DNA of 64,000 nt from NCBI GenBank assembly GCA_963802355.1, contig CAWDIV010000028.1, forward strand, positions 62,001 to 126,000, in the 5' to 3' direction. Every line of letters begins with the position of its first letter. Position 1 is the first letter of the stretch. This stretch comes from SG8-41 sp963802355 (GTDB lineage Bacteria > Pseudomonadota > Gammaproteobacteria > Burkholderiales > SG8-41). The notes beneath the pieces are model-generated. The model searched no databases. It was not told the origin of the DNA and saw nothing but the letters and a program-made list of their open reading frames with translations. A program made the position numbers and the translations under genes. Shown here in pieces: positions 41,954 to 50,515 of this stretch.

Positions 41954-42658
41954 TCAATTGAGCTTGGCATCACCCGACGTCGGATAGAACTGCAGGCTCA
42001 CGCTCGCATCCACGCGCACGACGCGCTCCTCCAGCAGGATCGGCTCGGCGAGCGCTGTTTCGACTTTCTGCTTCACCCGCTCCGCGTGTTCCGGGAGAGT
42101 CAGCTCCTCGAGTATCATCGCGAACTTTTCGCGGTCGATGCGGGCGAGCGTGTCGGTCGCCCGCGCGCACGCAACGAGCCGCTCGGCGACCCGCTTGAGC
42201 ATCTCATCCGCTTCCCCCTCGCTGAGCGCGCCGGCGGCCACGCTCTTGGAAAATGTCAGATCGATGGACATCACCGCGAACATCTTCTGATACCTTCGGG
42301 CCCGCGCCCGGGCCATCGAGAACCGGACTCCGTAGGCGCCGCCGCTCAGCAAGCCGGTAAGCGGGTCGTAGATGGCGGAAGCGGGCGGGCCCGGATTTCT
42401 GAGTCCGAGATCGTACGCCTTGCGCAGTTCCCTCGTCAGCCAACGGATATCGGCCTGAGCGTCGGGCGAATACGCGGGTAGACGGTCCTCGATTTCGGCA
42501 AGCTCGATCTCGATCACGTCGGTCCTTTCAGCAGGGAATGGGCAACTTGAATCCTCGCACGCGGACAACGCCGTCTGGTCGCCGACGTCGGCCAACCGGA
42601 TGGCGTCCATCTTGAGCATGCGGGTATGGGATTGTAAACCTTGAGTGGTCCTCGTCAC
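41954..42658 (-). CDS. Degenerate GGDEF-domain protein
   Basis: A 234-residue cytosolic protein whose C-terminal ~150 residues follow a diguanylate cyclase (GGDEF) domain: YDPLTGLLSGGAYGVRFSMA (substitute for the usual D-x-LTGLxNR), FAVMSIDLTFSKSVAAGALS and LARIDREKFAMILEELTLPE. The signature loop that is usually GG(D/E)EF reads ARIDREKF, so cyclase activity is very unlikely. It could bind a nucleotide or serve as a scaffold. GTG at 42658 overlaps the TerB-like stop codon by four bases (GTGA), so the two are translationally coupled. Confidence 0.75.
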   Translation of the reverse strand: MTRTTQGLQSHTRMLKMDAIRLADVGDQTALSACEDSSCPFPAERTDVIEIELAEIEDRLPAYSPDAQADIRWLTRELRKAYDLGLRNPGPPASAIYDPLTGLLSGGAYGVRFSMARARARRYQKMFAVMSIDLTFSKSVAAGALSEGEADEMLKRVAERLVACARATDTLARIDREKFAMILEELTLPEHAERVKQKVETALAEPILLEERVVRVDASVSLQFYPTSGDAKLN

Positions 42659-43110
42659 ACGCGCGAGCGCGCGCGGTTCCGCGCGAGCATGATGTCCGTA
42701 TTGGAAACGTACAGGAGATGCCCGATCTTGCGCACGTAGTGGTCTTCATAGGGATCGAGCCCGCCATCGGAGTACGCGACGTTCCAGAGATGCTCGATCA
42801 GCCGCACCCGCTCGAGCGGCGCCATCTCGCGCTTTATCACCGCTACCGGCCCGAAGTACGAAGTGAGATGCCGCGCCTTCTCGCGGCCTTCTTCAAACAC
42901 CGCGGCGCAATCCTCCCTGCACAGGCCAAACAGGTCAACGAGCCCGTTCTCCGCCACGGCGCGCTCTTCCATGCGCTCGCTCAAGTCCACCCGCGTGGCT
43001 TCGTGCAGCAAGCTCGCGACGGCAACATGCAAGTGCCGGTGCCCGTGTCCCGGAGCCGACCGTGCCGGTTCTGCGTCGTCGAAAATTGACTTCAGTGCCT
43101 TGAATATCAC
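42655..43110 (-). CDS. TerB-family protein
   Basis: A 151-residue helical protein of the tellurite-resistance TerB/COG4103 type. Helix-pattern features HLHVAVASLLHEATRVDLSE (residues ~27-46), GLCREDCAAVFEEGREKARH, and LIEHLWNVAYSDGGLDPYED (acidic metal-site-like residues D/D/E) are preserved. Function in the family is unclear (stress response, metal-binding). It immediately precedes a degenerate GGDEF gene and overlaps it by four bases. Confidence 0.85.
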   Translation of the reverse strand: MIFKALKSIFDDAEPARSAPGHGHRHLHVAVASLLHEATRVDLSERMEERAVAENGLVDLFGLCREDCAAVFEEGREKARHLTSYFGPVAVIKREMAPLERVRLIEHLWNVAYSDGGLDPYEDHYVRKIGHLLYVSNTDIMLARNRARSRV

Positions 43111-43124
43111 TAGGAGAAATGCGT

Positions 43125-43258
43125 GATGAGTGACGCGTGATGGGTGATGGGTGGTTAGAGCGGCTGCTGGCAGTGCGGCTTTTGCGTTATGCCCTATGCT
43201 CTCATGCTTGGGGCGAAACCTCGATACGCATCACTCATCACCCATCACCCATCACTAT
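43125..43258. repeat. GATGAGTGACGCGTGATGGG tracts
   Basis: A forward GATGAGTGACGCGTGATGGG tract (43125-43155) and the inverted ATCACTCATCACCCATCACC (43226-43258), which ends four bases into the pssA 3' end, surround ~70 bp of unique DNA. Confidence 0.8.
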
Positions 43259-43890
43259 AATTTGGGTATGCGTAGCGTCTTGCTGATCATCAACGTTCCG
43301 GAGAGGACGAAGAGCAAAGCCAACGGGTGCAATTCCCACGGACCGAGCGTCCACGCGCCCCAGTAAATATTCTCCTCCAGCCGATTCTGCCAGGCCGCGA
43401 AAGCCAGCAAGGCGGTCAGCGCCACGCTGGTGGGTATGGGTGTGCCTTCGAAGTACTTCACCTTGCCCTCGCTCCCCGAGAGGGTTTCGGCCGTCACGTT
43501 GAACCGCGCCAATCGGCTTACCCCGCAGCACACGAAGTAGATGAGCGCCACCCAATCCCAGCCTCCTCGCAAGCCGGCGGCAAACCCGAGCGCCGCGGGA
43601 GCGACTCCGAACGAGATGACGTCCGCCAGCGAATCCAGCTCGCGTCCGAGCACCGACTGCTTTTGCCGCCATCGCGCCACGCGGCCGTCGAGCACGTCGA
43701 ATACCAGAGCTGCCAGCGTCAGGACCGCGGCGGCGTAGAAATGGGCCCGCGACTGGTTGTCCACGAAGATCATGGCGCAGAAAACCGCCGCCACCCCGCA
43801 GCCCGCATTGGCCAGCGTAAGAAAGTCGGCCAGGTGGAAGCCGCGTATCATCGAGAAGTGTTTGGGGGGATTTGCGGGTGAACGCGCCAT
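43255..43890 (-). CDS. pssA: CDP-diacylglycerol-serine O-phosphatidyltransferase
   Basis: A 211-residue inner-membrane enzyme making phosphatidylserine from CDP-diacylglycerol and L-serine, the first step to phosphatidylethanolamine. The CDP-alcohol phosphatidyltransferase signature DG-x2-AR-x8-G-x3-D-x3-D is complete: DVLDGRVARW then VLGRELDSLAD (residues ~65-91). Six or so hydrophobic helices follow. The ATG at 43890 (MARSPANPPKHF) is chosen; a GTG at 43902 is an alternative. Confidence 0.93.
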   Translation of the reverse strand: MARSPANPPKHFSMIRGFHLADFLTLANAGCGVAAVFCAMIFVDNQSRAHFYAAAVLTLAALVFDVLDGRVARWRQKQSVLGRELDSLADVISFGVAPAALGFAAGLRGGWDWVALIYFVCCGVSRLARFNVTAETLSGSEGKVKYFEGTPIPTSVALTALLAFAAWQNRLEENIYWGAWTLGPWELHPLALLFVLSGTLMISKTLRIPKL

Positions 43891-43923
43891 GGGGTTACTC
43901 ACTCGTCACTAAAACAGCTGGAG

Positions 43924-44015
43924 CCACAGATAAACACAGATGAACACAGATAGAGCAAGTCGTATAAGGACTTTCGCCTAAGCAACATCCGTGTTTATCT
44001 GTGTGTATCCGTGGC
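43924..44015. repeat. Inverted repeat CCACAGATAAACACAGATGA
   Basis: Arms CCACAGATAAACACAGATGA (43924-43943) and ATCCGTGTTTATCTGTGTG ... GTGGC (43987-44015) form a stem. The unit resembles the outer arms at 37369-37580. Confidence 0.8.
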
Positions 44016-44031
44016 TAATGGCCTTCTGCCT

Positions 44032-44763
44032 TCAACCTATGCTCTCGTCTTTCAGGGCGACTCCCGTCTTGCCGCGCGCGAGCGCCGCGGCGGCGAGCCA
44101 GTCCAGGCGCCGGGCGGCTTCGGCGTAGCCCAGTCCCTCGGGCCGGATATTGGACAGGCAGTTGCGCTCGGCATCCGTGCGCCCGACGCGGGGCTCGAAC
44201 GTCAGATAGACCCCCAGGCTGTCGGGCGCGGAGAGCCCCGGCCGCTCCCCGATCAGCACCGCGATGAGGCGCGCGCCAAGACGCTCGCCGATCTCATCGC
44301 CCAGCGCGACCCGTCCTTGCAGTGCGATTACGGCCGGCACACCCGCCCAACGCTGTGGAGCGAGCTCGATCACTGCACGCAGCAACGGCGCCGCGTGCCG
44401 CTGAACCGCTATAGCGGATAGTCCGTCCTCGATCGCCAGGGCAATGGGCGCCGGGTTCCTATCCAGCAGACATCCCTGCGCTAGTTTGCGGCCCAGATCC
44501 GGGCGCAGCAGATAAGTTGCGCGGTCGGGCACGGCGCTCTTCACGATACGCACCTCGAGACCGAGCGCGCGCAGCTCCGCGGCGAGCGCGTCGGTGTCGA
44601 GCGCCGCGTAAACGGCGTCGCGGGCGCGGGCGTGCGCCAGGCCGAAGCGCAGCACTTCGTCCGTAGGGAGCCCACTGCCGGCGCGGCCGAGCGCGATCCG
44701 CGCCGGGGTATAGGCGCGCAGCGCCGCCCATGGGTTTGCGATGACGGGACGGTCTTTGCTCAA
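44032..44763 (-). CDS. eutC: Ethanolamine ammonia-lyase small subunit
   Basis: A 243-residue EutC-like protein, the small subunit of the B12-dependent ethanolamine ammonia-lyase. Family blocks: ANPWAALRAYTPARIALGRA, LRFGLAHARARDAVYAAL, RPDLGRKLAQGCLLDRNPAP, GLSAIAVQRHAAPLLRAVIE and RPGLSAPDSLGVYLTFEPRV. The TTG at 44763 overlaps the eutB TGA and gives a normal-looking N terminus (LSKDRPVIANPWA); an ATG ~36 bases upstream is possible. No eutJ/eutL/eutM shell genes are near, so the pair works without a microcompartment. Confidence 0.92.
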   Translation of the reverse strand: MSKDRPVIANPWAALRAYTPARIALGRAGSGLPTDEVLRFGLAHARARDAVYAALDTDALAAELRALGLEVRIVKSAVPDRATYLLRPDLGRKLAQGCLLDRNPAPIALAIEDGLSAIAVQRHAAPLLRAVIELAPQRWAGVPAVIALQGRVALGDEIGERLGARLIAVLIGERPGLSAPDSLGVYLTFEPRVGRTDAERNCLSNIRPEGLGYAEAARRLDWLAAAALARGKTGVALKDESIG

Positions 44764-46169
44764 GCCAGCCACCCCGGCCCTTCGGGCCATCCACCCTGCG
44801 CAAGGAGAGGAAGAAGCGTGGATTCCGCGTTCGGCAGCAGCTCGCCACCGGCTCCCGCGATGCCCATCTGTTCCAGCCAGGTCTCGAACTCCGGCGCCCG
44901 CTTCAAACCGAGCGCCTCCCGCAGGTAGAGAGCGTCGTGAAACGAGGTACTCTGGTAATTGAGCATCACGTCGTCCGCGCCCGGCACGCCCATGATGAAC
45001 GTGACGCCGGCGGTGCCAAGCAGCGTGAGCAGCGTGTCCATGTCGTCCTGGTCGGCTTCCGCGTGGTTGGTGTAGCACACGTCCACGCCTAGGGGAACGC
45101 CCAGGAGCTTGCCGCAAAAGTGGTCCTCGAGCCCGGCGCGGATGATCTGCTTGCCATCGTGCAGGTACTCAGGACCGATGAAGCCGACTACGCTGTTCAC
45201 GAGTAGCGGCTCGAAACGGCGCGCCACGCCGTAGGCGCGGGCCTCGATCGTCTGCTGGTCGCAGTTCCAATGTGCGCCCGCAGAAAGCGCGCTCCCCTGC
45301 CCAGTCTCGAAGTACATGACGTTGTCGCCGAGAGTGCCCCGCTTCAGCGAGCGTGCCGCGTCGCGTCCCTCTTCGAGCAGTTTCAAGGTAACTCCGAAGG
45401 CCTCGTTCGTCTTCTGCGTGCCGCCGACCGACTGGAAAACCAGGTCTACCGGCGCGCCGGATTCGATCCCACGGATCTGGTTCGTCACGTGGGTAAGCAC
45501 GCACGACTGCGTCGGAATCGCGAAGCGTCCGATGAGCGCGTCCATCATGCGCCACAGTGCCGTGAACGCCGCCATGTCGTCGCCCGCCGGGTTGATACCG
45601 ATCACCGCGTCACCGCAGCCGTAGAGCAAGCCGTCGAGTATGGAGGCGGCGATGCCGCGCGCATCGTCGGTCGGATGGTTGGGCTGCAGGCGCACCGAGA
45701 GCCGTCCGGGCAAACCGATGGTGCAGCGAAAGCGCGTCACCACCCGGCAGCGGCGCGCCACTTGCACCAGGTCCTGGTTGCGCATGAGCTTGGACACAGC
45801 CGCAACCATCTCCGGCGTGAGCCCCGGGGCGAGCTGCGCGAGCGCGCCGGCATGCGCGTGCTCGGAGAGCAGCCATTCGCGAAACGCCCCCACGGTGAGG
45901 TGCGCTACCGGCTCGAACGCCGCGCGATCGTGGTGATCGATGATGAGCCGCGTGACGTCGTCCTCTTCGTACGGAACGACCGCTTCAGTAAGAAACGCGG
46001 CAAGCGGCAGGTCCGCCAGCGCCATGCGCGCGGCAACGCGTTCCGCGCCGCTTCGCGCCGCTATGCCGGCGAGCGCATCACCCGAGCGCGCGGGCGACGC
46101 GCGCGCGAGCAGCGTCTTCAGGTCATCGAAGCGGTAAGTAACGCCGTCGACCGTATGGGCATGGCTCAC
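44760..46169 (-). CDS. eutB: Ethanolamine ammonia-lyase large subunit
   Basis: A 469-residue EutB TIM-barrel protein. With EutC it converts ethanolamine to acetaldehyde and ammonia using adenosylcobalamin. Blocks typical of the family: TYRFDDLKTLLARAS, LQPNHPTDDARGIAASILDG, CGDAVIGINPAGDDMAAFTA, LTHVTNQIRGIESGAPVDLV, VNSVVGFIGPEYLHDGKQII, PLGVDVCYTNHAEADQDDMD. The GTG at 46169 (VSHAHTVDGVTYRF) is chosen because it matches the usual N terminus; the track of sequence up to 46283 has no support. Transcribed divergently from the MHYT-GGDEF gene. Confidence 0.94.
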   Translation of the reverse strand: MSHAHTVDGVTYRFDDLKTLLARASPARSGDALAGIAARSGAERVAARMALADLPLAAFLTEAVVPYEEDDVTRLIIDHHDRAAFEPVAHLTVGAFREWLLSEHAHAGALAQLAPGLTPEMVAAVSKLMRNQDLVQVARRCRVVTRFRCTIGLPGRLSVRLQPNHPTDDARGIAASILDGLLYGCGDAVIGINPAGDDMAAFTALWRMMDALIGRFAIPTQSCVLTHVTNQIRGIESGAPVDLVFQSVGGTQKTNEAFGVTLKLLEEGRDAARSLKRGTLGDNVMYFETGQGSALSAGAHWNCDQQTIEARAYGVARRFEPLLVNSVVGFIGPEYLHDGKQIIRAGLEDHFCGKLLGVPLGVDVCYTNHAEADQDDMDTLLTLLGTAGVTFIMGVPGADDVMLNYQSTSFHDALYLREALGLKRAPEFETWLEQMGIAGAGGELLPNAESTLLPLLAQGGWPEGPGWLA

Positions 46170-46260
46170 GCTCGAATGATGCGCTTTCTCCGCAGGAAGT
46201 TGCAGTGCCGCGAAAGGTTTTGCGGGAAATCGCCTGGCCGGTCTTGCCAGATCGCGATGA

Positions 46261-47589
46261 ATGGTTAAACTACTGGCCAGCATGGTCGGCTTCTACGATT
46301 TTCGGCTGGTTGCGCTCTCCGTAGTGGTCGCGATCTTCGCGTCCTACACCGCCCTCGAGCTGGCCGGGCGTGTCAGCCAAACGCGGGCCAAAGGTTCCTG
46401 GCTGTGGCTGGTCGGCGGGGCGATTTCCATGGGAACCGGCATCTGGTCGATGCATTTCATCGGCATGCTGGCATTTCACCTGCCTGTGCCCATTGCCTAT
46501 GACATCTCGATCACGATGCTGTCCATGGCGATCGCGATCGTGGTGTCGGGACTCGCGCTGTTCGTGGTGAGGAGTCCCGCGCTGACCCGCCAAAACGTCA
46601 CGGTGGGCGCGACGTTGATGGGGGTTGGCATCTGCGTCATGCACTACACCGGCATGGGCGCGATGCGGATGTCGCCCCCAATCGTCTACCACCCGCCGCT
46701 ATTCATCGCGTCCGTCATCATCGCGATCGTAGCCTCGCTGGCAGCCCTGTGGATTGCCTTCCAGCTGCGCCACAAACGCTCCGGCCTCGCCATCGTGGCC
46801 AAGCTCGGCAGCGCGGTGGTGATGGGGCTCGCGATCACCGGCATGCATTACACGGGCATGGCGGCCGCCCAGTTCGCGCCTGGCAGCGTTTGTCTAGCGG
46901 TGGATTCCACCGGCGGCATGCAAAACGCCACGCTCGCCCTGATCATCGGAATCGTGACGATCAGCATTTTGACTATCACGCTGGGTATCTCGGCGCTCGA
47001 CGCTCATTTCGCGAAGCTGGCGGACTCGCTGAAGGTCGCGAACGAGGAACTGCGCAACATCGCCCTCCACGACAACCTGACGGGGCTGCCGAACCGCGTG
47101 CTGCTGGATGACCGGATGGCGCAAGCCGCCTCCCGCGCCGAGCGCACCCGCAGGGCTTTCGCCCTGATGTTCATCGACCTCGATCGGTTCAAGTCGGTCA
47201 ACGACTCCTACGGCCACGGCGTCGGGGACGATCTGCTGAAATCCGTGGCGCAGCGCCTGACCGCATGCATCAGGAAAGCGGACACGGTCGCGCGCACCGG
47301 TGGCGACGAGTTCGTCATCGTGCTAGGGGAGATCGGAGACGCAAAGGAAGCGGCCATGATCGGAGCCAAGCTCCTCGACGAGCTGTCGCGGCCTTTTTTC
47401 CTCGGGCAGCATGAGCTCGACATCTCGTGCAGCATCGGCATCAGCGTCTATCCGAACGACGGGAAGGACGTGAGCACGCTCATGGTCAATGCCGACCTGG
47501 CCATGTATCACGCGAAACGGAACGGGCGCAACAACTACCGCTTCTTCGTTCCGGAGATGTGCACGGCCGTGCCCCCCGCCGCGCAATAG
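46261..47589 (+). CDS. MHYT-domain diguanylate cyclase
   Basis: A 442-residue inner-membrane sensor with three MHYT-type repeats (SMHFIGM, VMHYTGM, GMHYTGM) across about seven helices, thought to sense O2, CO or NO through copper. A linker and then an active GGDEF domain follow (LTGLPNRVLLDDRM and TGGDEFVIVLGEIGDA). An EAL domain is absent. The signature GGDEF is intact, so it should make cyclic di-GMP. An ATG at 46261 is used; a start at the MVGFYDF methionine at 46282 is possible. The intergenic gap to divergent eutB is only 91 bases. Confidence 0.92.
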   Translation: MVKLLASMVGFYDFRLVALSVVVAIFASYTALELAGRVSQTRAKGSWLWLVGGAISMGTGIWSMHFIGMLAFHLPVPIAYDISITMLSMAIAIVVSGLALFVVRSPALTRQNVTVGATLMGVGICVMHYTGMGAMRMSPPIVYHPPLFIASVIIAIVASLAALWIAFQLRHKRSGLAIVAKLGSAVVMGLAITGMHYTGMAAAQFAPGSVCLAVDSTGGMQNATLALIIGIVTISILTITLGISALDAHFAKLADSLKVANEELRNIALHDNLTGLPNRVLLDDRMAQAASRAERTRRAFALMFIDLDRFKSVNDSYGHGVGDDLLKSVAQRLTACIRKADTVARTGGDEFVIVLGEIGDAKEAAMIGAKLLDELSRPFFLGQHELDISCSIGISVYPNDGKDVSTLMVNADLAMYHAKRNGRNNYRFFVPEMCTAVPPAAQ

Positions 47590-47661
47590 TAGGAACTCCA
47601 GGAGGAAACGGCGAATCAGACCTGCTCTACTTGCTTCAAACGGCTATCAACGGAGATCTCC

Positions 47662-48198
47662 ATGACCCGAAATCACCTGCTGGCGGGAACCGCCGCCGCG
47701 CTGTGCCTTGCGCTTGCTCCGTGCACGGGTTTCGCCGCCGAAACGAAGGCAAGCCGGCCCGGCACCGAGGCGAAGAAGGCGAGCAGCCAGCAGATCGCCC
47801 GCGGGCGCTACCTGCTGACGGTCGGCAGTTGCAATGATTGTCACACGGCCGGATTCGCCCCCAGCGACGGCAAGGTGCCGGAAAAGGAGTGGCTGCTCGG
47901 CGATGGCACCCTGGGCTTTCGCGGGCCATGGGGAACGACTTACCCGACCAACCTGAGGCTCAGCCTCTCGAAGATGACCGAAGCCCAATGGGTCAAGTAC
48001 GCGAAAGGGCTAAGCGCACGCCCGCCGATGCCGTGGTTCAACCTGAACCAGTGGACCGAGTCCGACCTGAAGGCGTTCTACCAGTACGTGCGGCAGCTCG
48101 GCCCCGTCGGCGACGTAGTGCGCGATGCGGTGCCGCCGGGACAGGAGCCGCCGCGGCCGTACATACACTGGCCGGATAAGGCGCCGCCCAAGAAGTAG
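47662..48198 (+). CDS. Periplasmic c-type cytochrome
   Basis: A 178-residue protein with a Sec signal peptide (MTRNHLLAGTAAALCLALAP, cleavage near GFAAE) and one haem c site CNDCH (residues ~57-61) in TVGSCNDCHTAGFAP. A Met for the axial ligand could be in SARPPMPWFNLNQW (residues ~115-128). Its length fits single-haem cytochromes that pair with dehydrogenases. The ATG at 47662 follows GGAGATCTCC. No dehydrogenase gene lies next to it. Confidence 0.88.
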   Translation: MTRNHLLAGTAAALCLALAPCTGFAAETKASRPGTEAKKASSQQIARGRYLLTVGSCNDCHTAGFAPSDGKVPEKEWLLGDGTLGFRGPWGTTYPTNLRLSLSKMTEAQWVKYAKGLSARPPMPWFNLNQWTESDLKAFYQYVRQLGPVGDVVRDAVPPGQEPPRPYIHWPDKAPPKK

Positions 48199-48264
48199 TG
48201 CGTGATGGGTAATGGGGCGCGTCAAGGGCGGAACAGGTATCGGCGGATCGAGGAGCAGGGATCG

Positions 48265-48545
48265 GCGCAACGTGGAGCAGGGACCCGCTTGCGGGATGCG
48301 ACCGTGGAGCCGATCAATGGCGCGTCATGCACACATGCCGATCCAGCGCGCCGCCGGGGGTCAGATCCCAGAGGGTCCCTCTTCCGCCCCTCGACGCGCC
48401 CATTTACGGGGATGCGACCGTGGAGCCGATCACGGCGCGTCAATTCTAATGCCGATCCATGCGCGTCACCGGGGGTCAGATCCCAGAGGGTCCCTCTTCC
48501 GCCCCTCAACGCGCCCACTTCAGCGGGGATGTGACCCCGGTGACG
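48265..48545. repeat. Tandem ~116-bp repeat, GGGGTCAGATCCC family
   Basis: Units starting GGGATGCGACCGTGGAGCCG at ~48293 and ~48409, and a partial third at ~48526, have a period of ~116 bp. Each contains TGCCGATCCA ... CCGGGGGTCAGATCCCAGAG ... CTTCCGCCCCTCAACGCGCC. About 48268-48465 is the reverse complement of 1612-1810 at ~95%. The region 48199-48652 has no gene. Confidence 0.9.
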
Positions 48546-48652
48546 CGTGAGGCGGCCGACATGATTGATCGAAATCTCGCGTTACTCTTTCGGAGGCCGC
48601 CGTTGAGTGATGGGCGACTTTGTCTTGTCATCATTACGTTTATAATTCCCTC

Positions 48653-49639
48653 ATGGAGCAGCTATCCTCAAGTGATCGAACGGATCGCGCGCCGGTAAAG
48701 GATGCGCCAAACGCGCTCGCAACGCTTCGCGTGATTCCGAGCGGTGCGGCGCTCGGCGCGGAGATCCGCGGCGTGGATTTCTCGCTTCCTGTCCCGGAAG
48801 ACATCAAGGCAGCGCTGCGCAAGGCGTGGGCCGATCACATGGTGCTGCTCGCGCGTGGCCAGACGTTGACGGACGATCACCTCCTGGCATGCTCCGGCAT
48901 CTTCGGTCCGCCGCACGACGCGGCCTCGCGCAAGTACCACCTCGACGTCGGCCACGCGGTCGACGACAGCTACATGGTGTCGAAACACCCGAGCATCACG
49001 ATCATTTCCAACCTCGACGCGAACGGCAAGCCGGTGATGGACAACGGCGGGCTCGGCAGTTACGAGGTCGTCTGGCACACCGACAATTCGTACGTGAAGG
49101 TGCCGCCCGCCGGCAGCATGCTCTACTCGCTGGAGGTGCCGATGGACGGCGGCGGCGACACCTCTTTTAACAATCAGTACCTGGCCTACGAGGAGCTCCC
49201 GGACGATCTCAAGCGAGCGATCGAGGGCCGCTACCAGGTGCACGATTCGAGCCGCAACAGCGCGGGGGTGCTGCGTCCCGGCGTCAAGCTGCCGACAAAG
49301 CCCGAGGAAGTCGAGGGCCCGACACATCCCCTGGTACGCGTGCACCCGGTGACGGGCCGGCGCGCGCTGTACCTCGGCCGGCGCCGCGTCTGGCCGTCGA
49401 ACTACATCGTCGGCATCCCGAACGACGAAAGCGAACGGCTGCTCGACCGGCTGTGGGCCCACGCCACGCAGCCCAGGTACGCGTGGACCCACAAGTGGAA
49501 GGTCGGCGATATCCTGCTGTGGGACAACCGCTGCTGCATGCACTACCGCACCGAAGTAGACGTCGCCCAGCGGCGGGTGATGCATCGCACGACGATCAAG
49601 GGCGAGGCGCTGGTTGCGCCGTGGGAGAGTCCCACATGA
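48653..49639 (+). CDS. TauD/TfdA family dioxygenase
   Basis: A 328-residue Fe(II)/2-oxoglutarate dioxygenase. Iron HxD in YEVVWHTDNSYVKVPPAG, distal His in RCCMHYRTEVDVAQRRVMHR, 2OG-Arg in VMHRTTIKGEA. The ATG at 48653 is the best candidate: the frame upstream to 48620 gives a poor start and there is no good ribosome site (CCCTC only). It is followed after 13 bases by a cupin gene, probably in one transcription unit. Confidence 0.92.
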   Translation: MEQLSSSDRTDRAPVKDAPNALATLRVIPSGAALGAEIRGVDFSLPVPEDIKAALRKAWADHMVLLARGQTLTDDHLLACSGIFGPPHDAASRKYHLDVGHAVDDSYMVSKHPSITIISNLDANGKPVMDNGGLGSYEVVWHTDNSYVKVPPAGSMLYSLEVPMDGGGDTSFNNQYLAYEELPDDLKRAIEGRYQVHDSSRNSAGVLRPGVKLPTKPEEVEGPTHPLVRVHPVTGRRALYLGRRRVWPSNYIVGIPNDESERLLDRLWAHATQPRYAWTHKWKVGDILLWDNRCCMHYRTEVDVAQRRVMHRTTIKGEALVAPWESPT

Positions 49640-49652
49640 AGCGTCCCAAGAG

Positions 49653-50327
49653 ATGATCACCAAATCCGGATTCCAGATCGCACGGGTGAAGGAGATCCCG
49701 TGGGAGGACCGCGTCAACGTGGACAATTGGCCGAGCCGTGCCGGCATGTACTACGACGATCGCGAGAACGAGTTGTGCATGCGTCTGATCGACTACCCCG
49801 TTGGCTCGACCGAGCCGCGGCACGTGCACGCCGGCACCCACGCGACCACCGTGCTGAAGGGCAGCGCGATCGTCGATGGGCTGACGCTCGGACCGCTCGA
49901 CGTGGTCCTCGGGCCGGGCGGCGAGCCGCACGGGCCCCTGCACTACCCGGAAGGTTGCCAGCTTTTCAGCGCCTTCCAGGGGAGCTACTTCCACAGCGAA
50001 GTCGAGCACATGTCCACCGAGAAGCGCTACCGCCTGATCCAGCAGGAAAGTATCTCCTGGGAAAAGAGCAATGGGCGGGAGACCAAAACGCTGGTCGATC
50101 ACGGCTGCGGCCGCCTGCTGTTGCAAGCGTTACGGTACGCGCCCGGTGCGACGCTCGCGGCGAATACCGGACTGCCGTTTCAGGCGGCGTTAGTGGTGGA
50201 AGGCGGTGGGGCGGTTGAGGACGAGAACCTGGGTGTTTGGGACTTCATCCGCGTGCCCGACGCAGCGAACCACGGAGCGATACGCTTTCCGAAGGGGGCA
50301 ACACTCCTCGCGGTTACCTTGCGGTGA
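49653..50327 (+). CDS. Cupin-domain protein
   Basis: A 224-residue protein with a first cupin half showing EPRHVHAGTHATTVLKGSAI (metal-binding H-x-H ... spacing) and GPLDVVLGPGGEPHGPLHYP, and a second half FQAALVVEGGGAVEDENLGV. A bicupin of quercetinase/ChrR or small-molecule-binding kind; the actual reaction is unknown. The ATG at 49653 lies 13 bases after the dioxygenase stop codon. The end reaches the 14-bp repeat. Confidence 0.85.
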   Translation: MITKSGFQIARVKEIPWEDRVNVDNWPSRAGMYYDDRENELCMRLIDYPVGSTEPRHVHAGTHATTVLKGSAIVDGLTLGPLDVVLGPGGEPHGPLHYPEGCQLFSAFQGSYFHSEVEHMSTEKRYRLIQQESISWEKSNGRETKTLVDHGCGRLLLQALRYAPGATLAANTGLPFQAALVVEGGGAVEDENLGVWDFIRVPDAANHGAIRFPKGATLLAVTLR

Positions 50328-50339
50328 CCTTTCGCAGTT

Positions 50340-50515
50340 TTCGAGACGCCCTATCTGAGACGCCTCATCTCAGACGCTTCACCTGGGACGCATCATCTGG
50401 GACGCCATCCTCATTTCGCGTAGCGCCGTACTTCTTCCCTCCCCTTCAAGGGGAGGGAACAGAGGGTGGGGATGGGGGAATTAATCTGAGACACCTGAGA
50501 CGCTTCTTACCGAGG
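50340..50515. repeat. 14-bp tandem repeats (GACGC) plus REP-like hairpin
   Basis: CATCTGAGACGCCT, CATCTCAGACGCTT, CACCTGGGACGCAT and CATCTGGGACGCCA (50350-50410) have a 14-bp period. A CCCTCCCCTTCAAGGGGAGGG hairpin (50440-50460) and a further ACCTGAGACGCTTC follow. Words of the same type sit at 35135-35265, 35940 and 41925. Confidence 0.85.
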
